Part shown: positions 25,142-33,311 of the stretch, one piece after another
Layout of the letters: every line of letters begins with the position of its first letter
Numbering within the stretch: the stretch's first letter is position 1
Source of the DNA: Infirmifilum sp. NZ
Lineage (GTDB): Archaea; Thermoproteota; Thermoprotei; Thermofilales; Thermofilaceae
Direction: 5' to 3'
DNA length: 64,000 bases
NCBI RefSeq assembly: GCF_022693705.1
Contig: NZ_CP094288.1
Span: 1,286,354 to 1,350,353, forward strand
Translations under genes and position numbers: made by a program
The notes under the pieces: model-generated
The model's database searches: none
What the model was told of the DNA's origin: nothing
What the model saw: only the letters and a program-made list of their open reading frames with translations

Positions 25142-25932
25142 GCTCCGGGAAGAAGCTGAGGCTAGCGAGGCTCTTCAGAGACGGCAAAGCCCTTATTGTT
25201 GCACTGGACCACGGGAGGAGGCACGGGCCCATAAAAGGAATTGAGGACATGCGGGCAACGCTTAGGATGGTTCTCGAGGGCTCGCCAGACGCGGTTATGA
25301 TGACCCCCGCGCTGATAGAGAAGTACTGGGAGATGCTTCCTGGCACCTTCATCGTGGCCAGGATCGATGGCACAGGAACAGTCAGGAGCCTCGACGAGAC
25401 CGACGACAGGCTCATCTCAAGCGTGGAACGCGCGGTAAGGCTTGGGGCTGACGCCGTGAGCATCATGGTGTATCCAGGCTCCCGTAACGAGTCGGCCCTA
25501 TGGGAGAAGCTGGCAACCGTGGTCGAGCAGGCCGAGTTACTAGGAGTACCTGTTATGGCTGAGGTCGTGCCTAAGCAGCCGGGCTTCCCTAGCGTGGACA
25601 GTGACGTCGTAGCCTACGGCGCGAGGATCGCGGCCGAGCTGGGAGCCGACATAGTCAAAACAATCTACACTGAAAACTTCTCCGAGGTCGTCCGCAAAAC
25701 CCCAGTCCCCGTCGTTGTTCTGGGCGCGTCGAAGGCACCCCTCCTCGAGGTTTTGAGGAGAGTGGAGAACGCGGTTAGGGCCGGCGCCGCAGGAGCCGCC
25801 ATTGGGAGGAATATATTCCAGCACAGCTCTCCTGGCCTCGTCGTGAAAGCGCTTATGAGCGTAATCCACAGAGGTGCTCCGGCCAGCGAGGTTATGGAGG
25901 AACTAGGGTTAAAGGAGGACCCGGTTATGTAA
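25138..25932 (+). CDS. DeoC/FbaB-type class I aldolase
   Basis: About 264 residues (TTG 25138 overlapping the previous stop, or GTG 25129). [13 protein letters not shown] at the start and the Schiff-base lysine in [11 protein letters not shown] are the landmarks of archaeal class I fructose-bisphosphate aldolase and its relative ADH synthase (aroA'). Ending [10 protein letters not shown] is the phosphate-binding strand. The sequence between differs enough (no typical VYVGS match) that a substrate other than fructose-1,6-bisphosphate, such as a deoxy-sugar acid phosphate, is possible given the isomerase upstream. Confidence 0.8.
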   Translation: MSSGKKLRLARLFRDGKALIVALDHGRRHGPIKGIEDMRATLRMVLEGSPDAVMMTPALIEKYWEMLPGTFIVARIDGTGTVRSLDETDDRLISSVERAVRLGADAVSIMVYPGSRNESALWEKLATVVEQAELLGVPVMAEVVPKQPGFPSVDSDVVAYGARIAAELGADIVKTIYTENFSEVVRKTPVPVVVLGASKAPLLEVLRRVENAVRAGAAGAAIGRNIFQHSSPGLVVKALMSVIHRGAPASEVMEELGLKEDPVM

Positions 25933-25976
25933 AGTAAAGCTTATATGTAAGATGCAGGTTACGGAGAATCGATGGC

Positions 25977-26279
25977 ATGGAAAGTAAAAAGCGAATTGAA
26001 GAGCTTACAGAGGTGTTGCACGTGCTAGCAAACCCTATCCGCCTCAAGATGCTAGCGCTAATAGCTGTGAAGCCTAGACACGCATACGAGCTCTCGAAGG
26101 TTCTTGGACTCTCCTACCCCTTGACTCACCTGCACGTCACCGCCCTCGAGAGAGCTGGCTTGATAAAAGGGGAGGTCGTCCCCGGCCCTCGTCCGAAGAA
26201 AGTGTACAGGCTCACCGACTTCAGGATTGAGGTCTCGCCCGATTCTCTGAGGGAGATAGGTGAGGAGCTTGAAGGCTAG
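25977..26279 (+). CDS. ArsR-like winged-helix regulator
   Basis: 100 residues. VLHVLANPIRLKMLALIAV then AYELSKVLGLSYPLTHLHVTALERAGLI and a wing with PRPKKVYRLTDF is a textbook ArsR/SmtB-type winged helix. No metal-binding Cys pair is visible. It is the first gene of a tight operon (overlap of 20 nt with the next gene) that ends in a bactofilin-like protein, so autoregulation of that operon is the simplest idea. CTTATATG about 30 nt upstream is the promoter. Confidence 0.8.
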   Translation: MESKKRIEELTEVLHVLANPIRLKMLALIAVKPRHAYELSKVLGLSYPLTHLHVTALERAGLIKGEVVPGPRPKKVYRLTDFRIEVSPDSLREIGEELEG

Positions 26280-26643
26280 CGGAGTCTTCGCAATGGTATT
26301 ATCCCTGTTGCTCGCCGCCCTGCTTGGCTTCTACGTTCCGCTCAAGATAGTGGAGGGGGTATCGGCCAAATCTCTGGACCCGATCTTCGGAGGCGTCGTT
26401 GCCGTCGTGAGCGTTATTGCGGGCGCGGCGCTGGGGTTCTTCGCCCTGGTTTTCACTGTAGTTCTACCCTTCGCGGAGAGCGAGGAACGCGGTGAAACAT
26501 CTTACGCTCTTAGGCTCAGAGAGATAGAGGAGAGGCTGACCGTCTACCGTGCTAGGCAGAGGGCTATGCTAGAAGAGCTGGACGCGATTAAAAAGGAGTT
26601 GGAGGAGATAAGGGACATTCTGAAGGAGGGGATGGGGGTTTGA
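26260..26643 (+). CDS. Two-helix membrane protein with cytoplasmic coiled coil
   Basis: 127 residues. Two membrane helices (about residues 9-28 and 43-69: VFAMVLSLLLAALLGFYVP and GVVAVVSVIAGAALGFFALV) followed by a 55-residue charged coiled coil (REIEERLTVYRARQ, LDAIKKELEEIRDIL). Both ends probably face the cytoplasm. No known family. GTG 26260 overlaps the ArsR-like gene; TTG 26269 is an alternative. The coiled coil resembles that of the tiny next gene, so they may form a heteromeric anchor for the bactofilin-like protein. Confidence 0.7.
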   Translation: MRSLKASGVFAMVLSLLLAALLGFYVPLKIVEGVSAKSLDPIFGGVVAVVSVIAGAALGFFALVFTVVLPFAESEERGETSYALRLREIEERLTVYRARQRAMLEELDAIKKELEEIRDILKEGMGV

Positions 26644-26774
26644 GCGGGGAGAAGCTCAAGTACGCGGAGGCTAGCGACGAGGAAGTGGAAGAAATGCTCC
26701 TGAAGAGGCTCAAGGAGATCAGGTCCCTCTTAGAGGAGATAAAGACGATTTTCAAGCAGGCAGGTGTTACCTAG
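26640..26774 (+). CDS. 44-residue coiled-coil microprotein
   Basis: A small frame from TTG 26640 to TAG 26774, overlapping the previous stop by four bases (TTGA) and directly abutting the ATG of the next gene. The product begins MSGEKLKYAEASDEEVEEM and continues LLKRLKEIRSLLEEIKTIF, a clear amphipathic helix with Leu/Ile heptads matching the tail of the upstream membrane protein. The gapless packing TAG-ATG and lack of any room for another frame make it a real gene in my view. Function unknown; probably a coiled-coil partner within the operon. Confidence 0.65.
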   Translation: MSGEKLKYAEASDEEVEEMLLKRLKEIRSLLEEIKTIFKQAGVT

Positions 26775-27458
26775 ATGAGCGACTTGCTAGACCTCTACGA
26801 GGCTGAGCTTAGATCCAAGAAAGGTGGTAAGCGGCTGAGAGTGAGAGGCGCCGGTGTGGCGAGTGGAGGCTATTATAGGGAAGTCACCATAAGCGGTGCT
26901 GGCAGAGTAGAGGGAGACATCGAAGCAGACACCGTGAAAGCATCGGGGTCTGCCGCCTTCAACGGAGGTATAGCAGCTCGGGAGGTGAAGTTCGCCGGCG
27001 CCGTAAAAGTCCGCGGCAACGTGAAGTCGGTTTTATTCCACGCGGCTGGTGCTGTTAGGGTTGAAGGGAGGATTGACGCGGAGGAAGTGAAAGTCGCGGG
27101 TGCGCTCAAAGCGCTAGGAGTAGCGGGTAAACGCGTGCGAATCAGCGGGTCTTTCAACGTCCAGGACGACATCGCGGGGGATGAAGTGAGCCTCAGGCTC
27201 TCCGATGACTCGAGGGCTAGGGTGATCAAGGCTGGCGTGGTCGAGGTTAAAGGTGGAGCCGAGCGTGAGCTGTCTTTACTCAACCTGCTCAGGTTACGTA
27301 GAACTACACGCGTGCTAGAGGTTAGTGAGATCAACGCTCAGGAAGTAACCCTCGAGGATGTCGTTGTTCGTGGTGTTATCAACGCGAAAAGGGTGAGGAT
27401 GCGCGGTAAAGCTAGTGTAGAAGGTAGCGTTCTGGGTGAAGTAGTAAAAGAAGAATAA
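26775..27458 (+). CDS. Bactofilin-like beta-helix protein
   Basis: 227 residues. After a charged 25-residue N-terminus, the protein is built of repeated short strands with alternating Val/Gly/Ala (VTISGAGRVEGDIEADTVKA, then KFAGAVKVRGNVKSV, VRVEGRIDAEEVKVAG), about 15-17 residues per coil. This is the right-handed parallel beta-helix pattern of bactofilins, which polymerise into cytoskeletal filaments without nucleotide. A middle loop (SLLNLLRLRRTTRV) interrupts the helix. ATG abuts the stop of the coiled-coil microgene. Membrane partners upstream suggest a membrane-associated filament. Confidence 0.75.
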   Translation: MSDLLDLYEAELRSKKGGKRLRVRGAGVASGGYYREVTISGAGRVEGDIEADTVKASGSAAFNGGIAAREVKFAGAVKVRGNVKSVLFHAAGAVRVEGRIDAEEVKVAGALKALGVAGKRVRISGSFNVQDDIAGDEVSLRLSDDSRARVIKAGVVEVKGGAERELSLLNLLRLRRTTRVLEVSEINAQEVTLEDVVVRGVINAKRVRMRGKASVEGSVLGEVVKEE

Positions 27459-27466
27459 AGTATTTT

Positions 27467-28342
27467 CTACTCTTTCTTTTGCAAGTACTCATCTACAAAC
27501 TCTTTAAGTGGGCTTAGAAGCCTGAAGAGCTCCATGGGTAGAACTATTTTGGTGGACGGCGATGAGGCTATGGACTGCAGAGCCGTCAGGTACTGGAGTA
27601 GCATGGTCTTCGGATCCAGCTTCCTCGCCTCCTCGTCCACATACCTGAGGGCGAGAGCTTGGCCCTCGGCTCTCAGAATTGCGGCCTGCTTTTCACCCTC
27701 GGCCTTGAGTATCAGCGCCTCCTTCTCACCCTGAGCCACTCTCACTGCGGCTTCCCGCTTGCCCTCCGCCTCCGTCACCATCGCCCGCCTGTTCCTCTCT
27801 GCGCTCATCTGCTTGATCATAGCCTCCTGGACTTCTCGGGGTGGAATGATCTCCCTAATCTCTACCGCAGTGACCTTAACACCCCACCTTGCCGTTACCT
27901 CGTCGAGCTTCTCCCTCAGGACCTCGTTGATGTACTCGCGCTTCGCGAGCACCTGGTCAAGGTCAATATCTCCCACCACAGCTCTGAGGGTTGTCGTCGC
28001 AATTCCTATGGCCGCGCCCCTGAAATCCGAGACTTCCACTACACTCTTCTTAGGGTCGATAACCCGGAAGTATATCAGGAAGTCTATGTCGACCGGAGCG
28101 TTATCCTTTGTTATACACGTCTGCTTCGTGACCTCAATGTACTGCTCTCTGAGGTCTACAACTACTCCCTTGTCGATGAAGGGTATCAAGAGCACTATCC
28201 CAGGCCCCGCTACCTTCACCACGCGCCCGAGCCTCAACACGACAATCCGCTGGTACTCCGGGACGACTCTTACGCTGCTAGCTATCACGCTGGCGAAGAC
28301 GAGGAGCGCTATGAATATTAGGAACAGGGTTACGGGATCCAT
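27467..28342 (-). CDS. Stomatin/prohibitin-like SPFH-domain protein
   Basis: 291 residues. N-terminal membrane helix (LFLIFIALLVFASVIASSV) followed at once by VVPEYQRIVVLRLGRV, the SPFH/band 7 start; IPFIDKGVVVDLREQYIEV and TAVEIREIIPPREVQEAMIKQMSAERNRRA are standard stomatin features, then a coiled coil of repeated EAEGEKQAAI-type units. Stomatins scaffold membrane microdomains. The gene follows nfeD by 36 bp on the same strand, the well-known stomatin/NfeD operon in which the NfeD protease cuts the stomatin C-terminus (shown for Pyrococcus PH1511/PH1510). Confidence 0.93.
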   Translation of the reverse strand: MDPVTLFLIFIALLVFASVIASSVRVVPEYQRIVVLRLGRVVKVAGPGIVLLIPFIDKGVVVDLREQYIEVTKQTCITKDNAPVDIDFLIYFRVIDPKKSVVEVSDFRGAAIGIATTTLRAVVGDIDLDQVLAKREYINEVLREKLDEVTARWGVKVTAVEIREIIPPREVQEAMIKQMSAERNRRAMVTEAEGKREAAVRVAQGEKEALILKAEGEKQAAILRAEGQALALRYVDEEARKLDPKTMLLQYLTALQSIASSPSTKIVLPMELFRLLSPLKEFVDEYLQKKE

Positions 28343-28377
28343 TTCTAAATCATTGATTTACACCGCGGGGTTTCCTA

Positions 28378-29601
28378 TTAACTTTTCACGCGCTGGACCT
28401 TCACTACCAGCCCCTCGAGACCTACAACGGTAACTTTCTCACCGGCGTGTATCTCTTCCTCGCTCTCAGCGGTCCATTCCTCGCTCTCCACGAGCACGAC
28501 CCCCCTTCTGCCGGGTTTAATCTCCGTTTTAGCGACTCCAACTTTACCGAGAAGCCTCTCCTCCACACTTAGTGTTTTCACTCTTAGCGCCTCGGAGGCC
28601 TTGAGTATTATGAACCCGACGAAAGCTATGGAGGCACCGAGGATTGCTACAATTGCTATCGTCGATGCAGTGAGTGCTACGTAGGGCTGTGCGTAGTACT
28701 CAATGAGCAAGGCGAGCATTACAAGAGCGGCGCCGCTGATACCGAAAAGCTGCACTCCCGGTTTAAGGAGCTCTACCAGTATGAGGGCCGTACCCGTGAC
28801 TGCTAAGACGAATACCAGTAGGTTCACTCCGACAACGCCGAAAGTGTAAAGGGCTAGGAGCACCAGTACGGCCCCCAGCACACCCCACCCCTGGAATCCC
28901 GTGACATGAAACTCGAGAGCTATAAGAAGCACACCGAGTATCATAAAGAGGATAGCGACCCCGGGATCCATTACGAGCGAGAGGGCGTCGCTAACGACGT
29001 CTCCACCAACGTACTCGAGAGCAGCGTGCTCTAGCCCCTCCCGCCTCAGAACCTCTGTTAACAGGTTGGCTACACCATTAGCTATACCTGCCGCTACAGC
29101 CTCGTTGGTCGTGAGGGCCTTGCTCTCCAGTACGAGTTTCTCAGCAATATCTGCCGATCCGGCTACGCCCTTCTCCTCTAGCAGGCTCTTAATCCTAGAA
29201 ACCATGTAGGACTCTACCTTCTCGTCGGCCGGGACGGGTTTACACGCCCCTATTACAGCCCCATCTCCCAAGTACAGCTTGCCCGCTGCCAAAGCAACTC
29301 CAGTTGCCGCGGAAACCGCTTTAGCGCCCGGAGGCACCCATGCTATAACTCTGCAGTTGCAGCCTTTAACAATGGAGATCATTTCGTCCATTGACTTGAG
29401 GTAGCCGCCATAGCTGTTGATCACGACCAGCAGCGCTCCGCCCTCGGCTCGGTAGGCCGCCTTTCTCAGGAGATACACTTTGCCCTCATCGATTTTCCCG
29501 TAAACTTCGACTACCACCACGCTTGCAGGCTGGGCGCTGAGGCACGGAAGCGTGAGGAGAATAACCGCCAGGACTGAAAGTGCTAGGCGAGCGCGCGTCA
29601 T
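28378..29601 (-). CDS. nfeD: NfeD membrane-bound ClpP-class serine protease
   Basis: 407 residues, the long NfeD form. Signal-like N-terminus (about 22 residues), ClpP-class protease domain with the catalytic Ser97 in KAVSAATGVAL and Lys138 in RIKSL (matching the Ser/Lys dyad known from PH1510), GACKPVPADEKVE between them, then four to five membrane helices and a C-terminal OB-fold (GKVGAVAKT-like, LLGKVGVAKTEIKPGRRG). It degrades the neighbouring stomatin and links proteolysis to membrane quality control. TTTATTATAG lies about 28 nt before ATG 29601. Confidence 0.93.
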   Translation of the reverse strand: MTRARLALSVLAVILLTLPCLSAQPASVVVVEVYGKIDEGKVYLLRKAAYRAEGGALLVVINSYGGYLKSMDEMISIVKGCNCRVIAWVPPGAKAVSAATGVALAAGKLYLGDGAVIGACKPVPADEKVESYMVSRIKSLLEEKGVAGSADIAEKLVLESKALTTNEAVAAGIANGVANLLTEVLRREGLEHAALEYVGGDVVSDALSLVMDPGVAILFMILGVLLIALEFHVTGFQGWGVLGAVLVLLALYTFGVVGVNLLVFVLAVTGTALILVELLKPGVQLFGISGAALVMLALLIEYYAQPYVALTASTIAIVAILGASIAFVGFIILKASEALRVKTLSVEERLLGKVGVAKTEIKPGRRGVVLVESEEWTAESEEEIHAGEKVTVVGLEGLVVKVQRVKS

Positions 29602-29624
29602 CGCCGTATGATCTCCTCAAAAGG

Positions 29625-30452
29625 CTATAATAAAGTTTGTAGGAATAATCCGAGTAATGCGACGATCCCGGTTGCCAGCAGATTCGTGATCTCGTTCGTT
29701 ACCCACGACAGCCCACCGACTCTTACTGTTTTCTCGCCGCAAAGGTGCACGGGTTTATCCGTAAGGGTCCGGCACCGGGGACAGTAGTACTTCACTTGTA
29801 AAGTGGCACCTATTACGCTGTCGAGGACCTCCCCGAGCCAGCCCAGCAGAACAATCTGCGGTATAAGCGCGGCGCTCAAGGGCAGAATCCCCAATGCGCT
29901 CTCTAACAGCGCCACAAGACCCACCACCGCTGAGCCGGAAACCGCCCCAAGAGTGCCGAGAGGCGTCACGCCACCTGATGTCCCCGGCTCCACCTCGATG
30001 CCGGGTCTCGTGATCAGTCTCGGCTTCCCGCGGTAGAGTGCACCCACCTCCGCCGCCCACGTGTCGGCGTTGGAGGATGCAAGCACAGCCAGGGCGGGCA
30101 CCAGTAGCTTATCTCGGTGGTCTGCGAGGATGCCGTACATAGCTGCCAGAACCGCCGCCACTAGGCCAGCGCCGATGACCTGGCTCGCCGACCTACCTTC
30201 CTCTCTCTCCGCCGCTCCTTTACTCTTTTTCGAGGCATAAGCGAGGCGTGTGGCTAGCGAGGAGGAGAAGAAGAACGCTAGAGACGGCAGGTAGAGGCCA
30301 ACCCCGCCCGCGAAGTATAGCCCTGAGAACAGAATGCTGACCACTGTTGCTCTTTTATCGAGGTACTTCAGCTTATGCGCGATCAAGCCCAGTGGGATGC
30401 CGAGCGCTATCCCCGCCGCAAAGTTCACTGCAGCCTTCTCGAAAGCGTACAC
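29625..30452 (-). CDS. DUF92 integral membrane protein
   Basis: 275 residues with about six membrane helices. SSNADTWAAEVGALYRGKPRLIT followed by EVEPGTSGGVTPLGTLG is the unmistakable DUF92 (TIGR00297) signature. The C-terminal half holds CPRCRTLTDKPVHLC, a Cys-rich loop found in many archaeal members, possibly metal-binding. Some DUF92 relatives (plant VTE6/VTE5 group) are phytol/phytyl-phosphate kinases, so a polyprenol or isoprenoid-phosphate role in lipid salvage is plausible here. GTG start with TTTAATTA about 28 nt upstream. Confidence 0.9.
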   Translation of the reverse strand: MYAFEKAAVNFAAGIALGIPLGLIAHKLKYLDKRATVVSILFSGLYFAGGVGLYLPSLAFFFSSSLATRLAYASKKSKGAAEREEGRSASQVIGAGLVAAVLAAMYGILADHRDKLLVPALAVLASSNADTWAAEVGALYRGKPRLITRPGIEVEPGTSGGVTPLGTLGAVSGSAVVGLVALLESALGILPLSAALIPQIVLLGWLGEVLDSVIGATLQVKYYCPRCRTLTDKPVHLCGEKTVRVGGLSWVTNEITNLLATGIVALLGLFLQTLL

Positions 30453-30492
30453 ATTGCGGAAACAGCGGCCTCTGGTAATTAAAAGTGATGCC

Positions 30493-31188
30493 TTAAACGC
30501 CGGTAAGTGCGGAGCCGTGCTTTAGAGCAAGGTAGAGAAGATAGCCTACCGCAAGTAGGGTTACGTAGGGGAGCCCTACAACCGCCCAGAATTCCTCGCT
30601 CGGGGGCTGAGCCTCCCCCTCGGGTACATGAATGAGCGTGGATGCCTCCAGGCCCTGAACCGGTACGTACATGTAACTTCTCCGGCGGTACTCCTCAAGG
30701 TTTATGTAGCGCATAGTCGCCAGCATCACTAGAATCCTCAAAGGCGAGGTTTCTCCACCAAAGCGCGGCTTCTTCGCAATGTTCAGAGCAACATTGTAGA
30801 GAGCATAGAGTAGTGAAGCTAGCCCCGCTAGCGTAACGATTGTTGCCAGCGGGATGAGCGTTAAAATGCTCGTGGCGGAAGGGGGCTCCGCCAGTCCCAC
30901 GAAGGCCAGGGCTATGGCGTCAGCCTCTCCCATGAGCTTAAACCTCCACACGAAGAGCGCCAGGGAAACGGCTAGCGTGAGAGAAACCAGGTATAAGTCC
31001 AGCCTTAGGGATGCCACGGTGAATGCGAGAAGGGGGGCTGTGGCTAAGGAACCGACGACCCAGACCCTGTCGTCAACCTCCCTTTTTTTGTAATCGGTGT
31101 AACCTGCAACGGCGAGAGTTGAAACCACAAAAAGCTCTCGAAGTAGGTCAGCGAGGGGTAAAATGTACGGCAAAAACGCTCCCTTCAC
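30493..31188 (-). CDS. Prepilin/preflagellin peptidase (A24 family, GxGD aspartyl protease)
   Basis: 231 residues, about six membrane helices. AGYTDYKKREVDDRVW has the first catalytic Asp (Asp32) and LMGEADAIALAFVGLAEP the second (Asp90). The second motif is Gly-Glu-Ala-Asp rather than the usual Gly-Gly-Ala-Asp, a conservative change. Such enzymes (PibD, FlaK, EppA) cut class III signal peptides of archaellins and pilins at the cytoplasmic face. A large loop (YRRRSYMYVPVQGLEAST) before the last two helices is an addition. GTG 31188 shares its first base with the stop of P1/L12, so the genes are coupled. No pilin gene is nearby. Confidence 0.85.
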   Translation of the reverse strand: MKGAFLPYILPLADLLRELFVVSTLAVAGYTDYKKREVDDRVWVVGSLATAPLLAFTVASLRLDLYLVSLTLAVSLALFVWRFKLMGEADAIALAFVGLAEPPSATSILTLIPLATIVTLAGLASLLYALYNVALNIAKKPRFGGETSPLRILVMLATMRYINLEEYRRRSYMYVPVQGLEASTLIHVPEGEAQPPSEEFWAVVGLPYVTLLAVGYLLYLALKHGSALTGV

Positions 31189-31517
31189 TAAAAGCCGAAG
31201 AGGCTTGATAGGCCTTCTTCTATGCTCTCCTCTGGGGCCTCCTCCTTCTTCTCCTCCTTCTTCTCTTCCTCCTTCTTCCCCTCCGTGCTTGGGGCTGGAG
31301 CCGCAGTGGCGGCGGTTGTGGCTGGAGCTGCCACTACAGGCATAGCAGCTGTCTTAATGGCCTCCTCTATGTTGACCTCCTTGAGGGAGGCTACGAGCGC
31401 CTTCAACCTCACCTCGTCAACTTGCACACCTGCAGCTTCTAGGATTTTTCTGACGTTCTCTTCCGTGATCTCCCGGCCTGCGTGGTAGAGGATCAGACTC
31501 GCGTATACATACTCCAT
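31188..31517 (-). CDS. rpl12: Ribosomal protein P1 (L12-type stalk protein)
   Basis: 109 residues from ATG 31517. MEYVYASLILYHAGREITEENV is the conserved archaeal P1 dimerisation start; the middle is an Ala/Pro hinge, then a Lys/Glu-rich linker and the C-terminal EGLSSLFGF tail that contacts elongation factors. Several dimers bind P0 on the large subunit. ATG 31517 has a GGTGG site and CTTTAAG near 31556; an in-frame upstream ATG 31550 is not needed. Unusually the gene is not next to P0/L1/L11 but heads a transcript with the A24 peptidase. Confidence 0.93.
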   Translation of the reverse strand: MEYVYASLILYHAGREITEENVRKILEAAGVQVDEVRLKALVASLKEVNIEEAIKTAAMPVVAAPATTAATAAPAPSTEGKKEEEKKEEKKEEAPEESIEEGLSSLFGF

Positions 31518-31595
31518 TCGTTCCACCGCGAATCTTGCTTTTACAAACACACTACTTAAAGCTTTCGTCTAAAACCGGGGATGAGCTGGCGAGTA

Positions 31596-32645
31596 TTAGC
31601 GCATAGTTTTCAGTATCTCACGAGCGTAGACTTTCACGGGGTCTTCCATGGTCGATCGAGTTTTCTCTAGATAAGCTCTCCTCTCGGCCTCAGACCCTCC
31701 TCTTGAGAGTATAAAGTTTAGGATCCTGGAGTTGAGAGGGGCTTTGAATATTGGGAACCCTCTGGTTTTTATGTACTCGTGGACTTCAAGCTCACCGGGG
31801 TACGTTGACAGCGCAGGCGTCCCCATTAGCGCCGCCTCAGTGGCCATCGTGCCCCCACCGCTGACGACCAGCCTTGCATAAAACTCGAGGCTTACGAAAT
31901 GAGCAGGCCCATCGAGGATCTTTACCCTGTTTTCCCACCGGCGTAATGCCCTTCTGAACAAGCTCGCCTGGTCAGGGTAGCGAGGGTACACCACGACGTC
32001 AAGGTCCGTACGCTCGAGTACATACTTGCATACTGCCAGTGGGGTAGTTAAAGCCCTACCGGGGTCGGGGTAGTAGTAGGCTTTGTGCTCGCCGGGGCGC
32101 ACGACAACGTAGTTGAAGGGTTCAAGGCCGAGCTCTAAAGGCACCTTTGGATCCGGTTGCTCTCGGAGTAGCCACGCGAGCTCGAAAAGCCCTTTGAACG
32201 TGACTACCTCTACGAGGGCTTTGTATCCTTCGAAGCTCTTGGCGAGGAATTCCGGGACGACCAACTTATTTGAGAGAGGGATCGCGAGCCTGGAGACGGC
32301 GTCCGAGTGAGGGGAGTCGCTGGACGTTATGGCTTTTATTCCGAGGGCAAATGCCACCCTAGTTGAGTCTGGCGAAACGAACGTTACGTGCACGTCCGGC
32401 CTCTCGTGCGACACTATCCTTGCAAGAGCCCTCTGTCGGCTCACGCTTTCATATAGCTTAGCAAGAGGTGTGCTACCACCATAGCGCCCCACGATGTAGT
32501 ACTTACTCCACAGCCTCGATGCTAGTGCAGCGTTTAAGTCGTAATCCCGTGTTGTTAGGAAAACCTCTGCACCGCTCAGCTCTTTCTGAAGGTATGAAAA
32601 CAGGAGAACCTGCTTAGGGGTTAAGGCCTCGACCCAGATCTTCAT
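31596..32645 (-). CDS. DUF354 glycosyltransferase-like protein
   Basis: About 350 residues from ATG 32645 (GTG 32657 overlapping the upstream gene is possible). MKIWVEALTPKQVLLFSYLQKEL then FLTTRDYDLNAAL at the N-terminus, and VVSGGGTMATEAALMGTPALSTYPGELEVHEYI near the C-terminus, are DUF354 signatures. The fold is predicted GT-B, like UDP-GlcNAc 2-epimerases and MurG, and the GGGTMATEAALMGTPAL loop would bind a sugar nucleotide. Function in archaea is undefined, probably surface glycan or lipid-linked sugar synthesis. It follows a small membrane protein by five bases. Confidence 0.85.
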   Translation of the reverse strand: MKIWVEALTPKQVLLFSYLQKELSGAEVFLTTRDYDLNAALASRLWSKYYIVGRYGGSTPLAKLYESVSRQRALARIVSHERPDVHVTFVSPDSTRVAFALGIKAITSSDSPHSDAVSRLAIPLSNKLVVPEFLAKSFEGYKALVEVVTFKGLFELAWLLREQPDPKVPLELGLEPFNYVVVRPGEHKAYYYPDPGRALTTPLAVCKYVLERTDLDVVVYPRYPDQASLFRRALRRWENRVKILDGPAHFVSLEFYARLVVSGGGTMATEAALMGTPALSTYPGELEVHEYIKTRGFPIFKAPLNSRILNFILSRGGSEAERRAYLEKTRSTMEDPVKVYAREILKTMR

Positions 32646-32650
32646 GATAA

Positions 32651-32932
32651 CTACCACTCAGCCCCGGAGGAGGAGCCCCCTCCCACGTCCGCGTACTCCT
32701 CGCCCTGCATCTCCTCAAGCTTTTTCGTTACGAACCACATGAAAGCCGTGAGGCCTAGGAAGATCGCTGCGAGGAGAGCGCCTAGGAGCATCATTGCCGG
32801 CCTCGACTCCTCGGGCGCGAGCCACGGGTAACCGCCGATAATATACTCGCCAACGGTTATAGGCAAAGGGGACCAGTAAAGAACTATCGCTATGGCGGAG
32901 ATAGCCGCTACAACCATGAACTTGCCATTCAT
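32651..32932 (-). CDS. Small two-helix membrane protein
   Basis: 93 residues. A first hydrophobic segment (MVVAAISAIAIVLYWSPLPI) and a second (MMLLGALLAAIFLGLTAFMWF) with an external loop of about 25 residues between them, then a short charged tail ending in a Gly/Ser-rich stretch (DVGGGSSSGAEW). No family recognised. It lies immediately upstream of the DUF354 gene on the same strand (five-base gap), so a membrane partner for that enzyme is a reasonable guess. Confidence 0.65.
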   Translation of the reverse strand: MNGKFMVVAAISAIAIVLYWSPLPITVGEYIIGGYPWLAPEESRPAMMLLGALLAAIFLGLTAFMWFVTKKLEEMQGEEYADVGGGSSSGAEW

Positions 32933-33311
32933 ACTTTCACCCAGACACCTAGCTGGTAAATATGGGTTTTTTCATCCTCTAGGGTCGTGTCCAGCACACC
33001 CCTCTTTACCTGTCTGAGAACCCTCTAGCAGGTGATCACGGCTTACTCATAGCGGGCGGTTGCCTTGTCCGGATATGCGCTTTTTCTGTCAATCCGCGAG
33101 AATGGGATCCTAAGGCTATGGAAGGGGGGAGGAGTTAATCTACCACGAGAGAAAAGTGATGGGCGAAGGCGGCTTCCGCCCAGCAAGTTCCACGCGCTAG
33201 CTGGGATCTTGAAGAGAATATGCTTTTCGGGAAAACTTGAGTCTAGCACATTTTATGGTCACGTAAAAGCTAAGGAGCTAATTCACGAAGATAGTTGATA
33301 GAAGGCACCTG
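32933..33311. other. 380-bp intergenic region
   Basis: Holds the promoter of the two-helix membrane protein and the 3' side of the MFS gene. A 77-codon plus-strand frame at 33065-33298 has no promoter, no ribosome site and no recognisable fold, so I do not call it. GCACATTTTATGGTC at 33246-33260 recurs (14 of 15 bases) at 34743-34757 on the far side of the MFS gene. Nothing else was recognised. Confidence 0.35.

Noticed and set aside
33065..33298. 77-codon plus-strand open frame in the intergenic gap
   Set aside because: No promoter or ribosome site at a good distance, basic mixed composition and no recognisable fold; likely chance.
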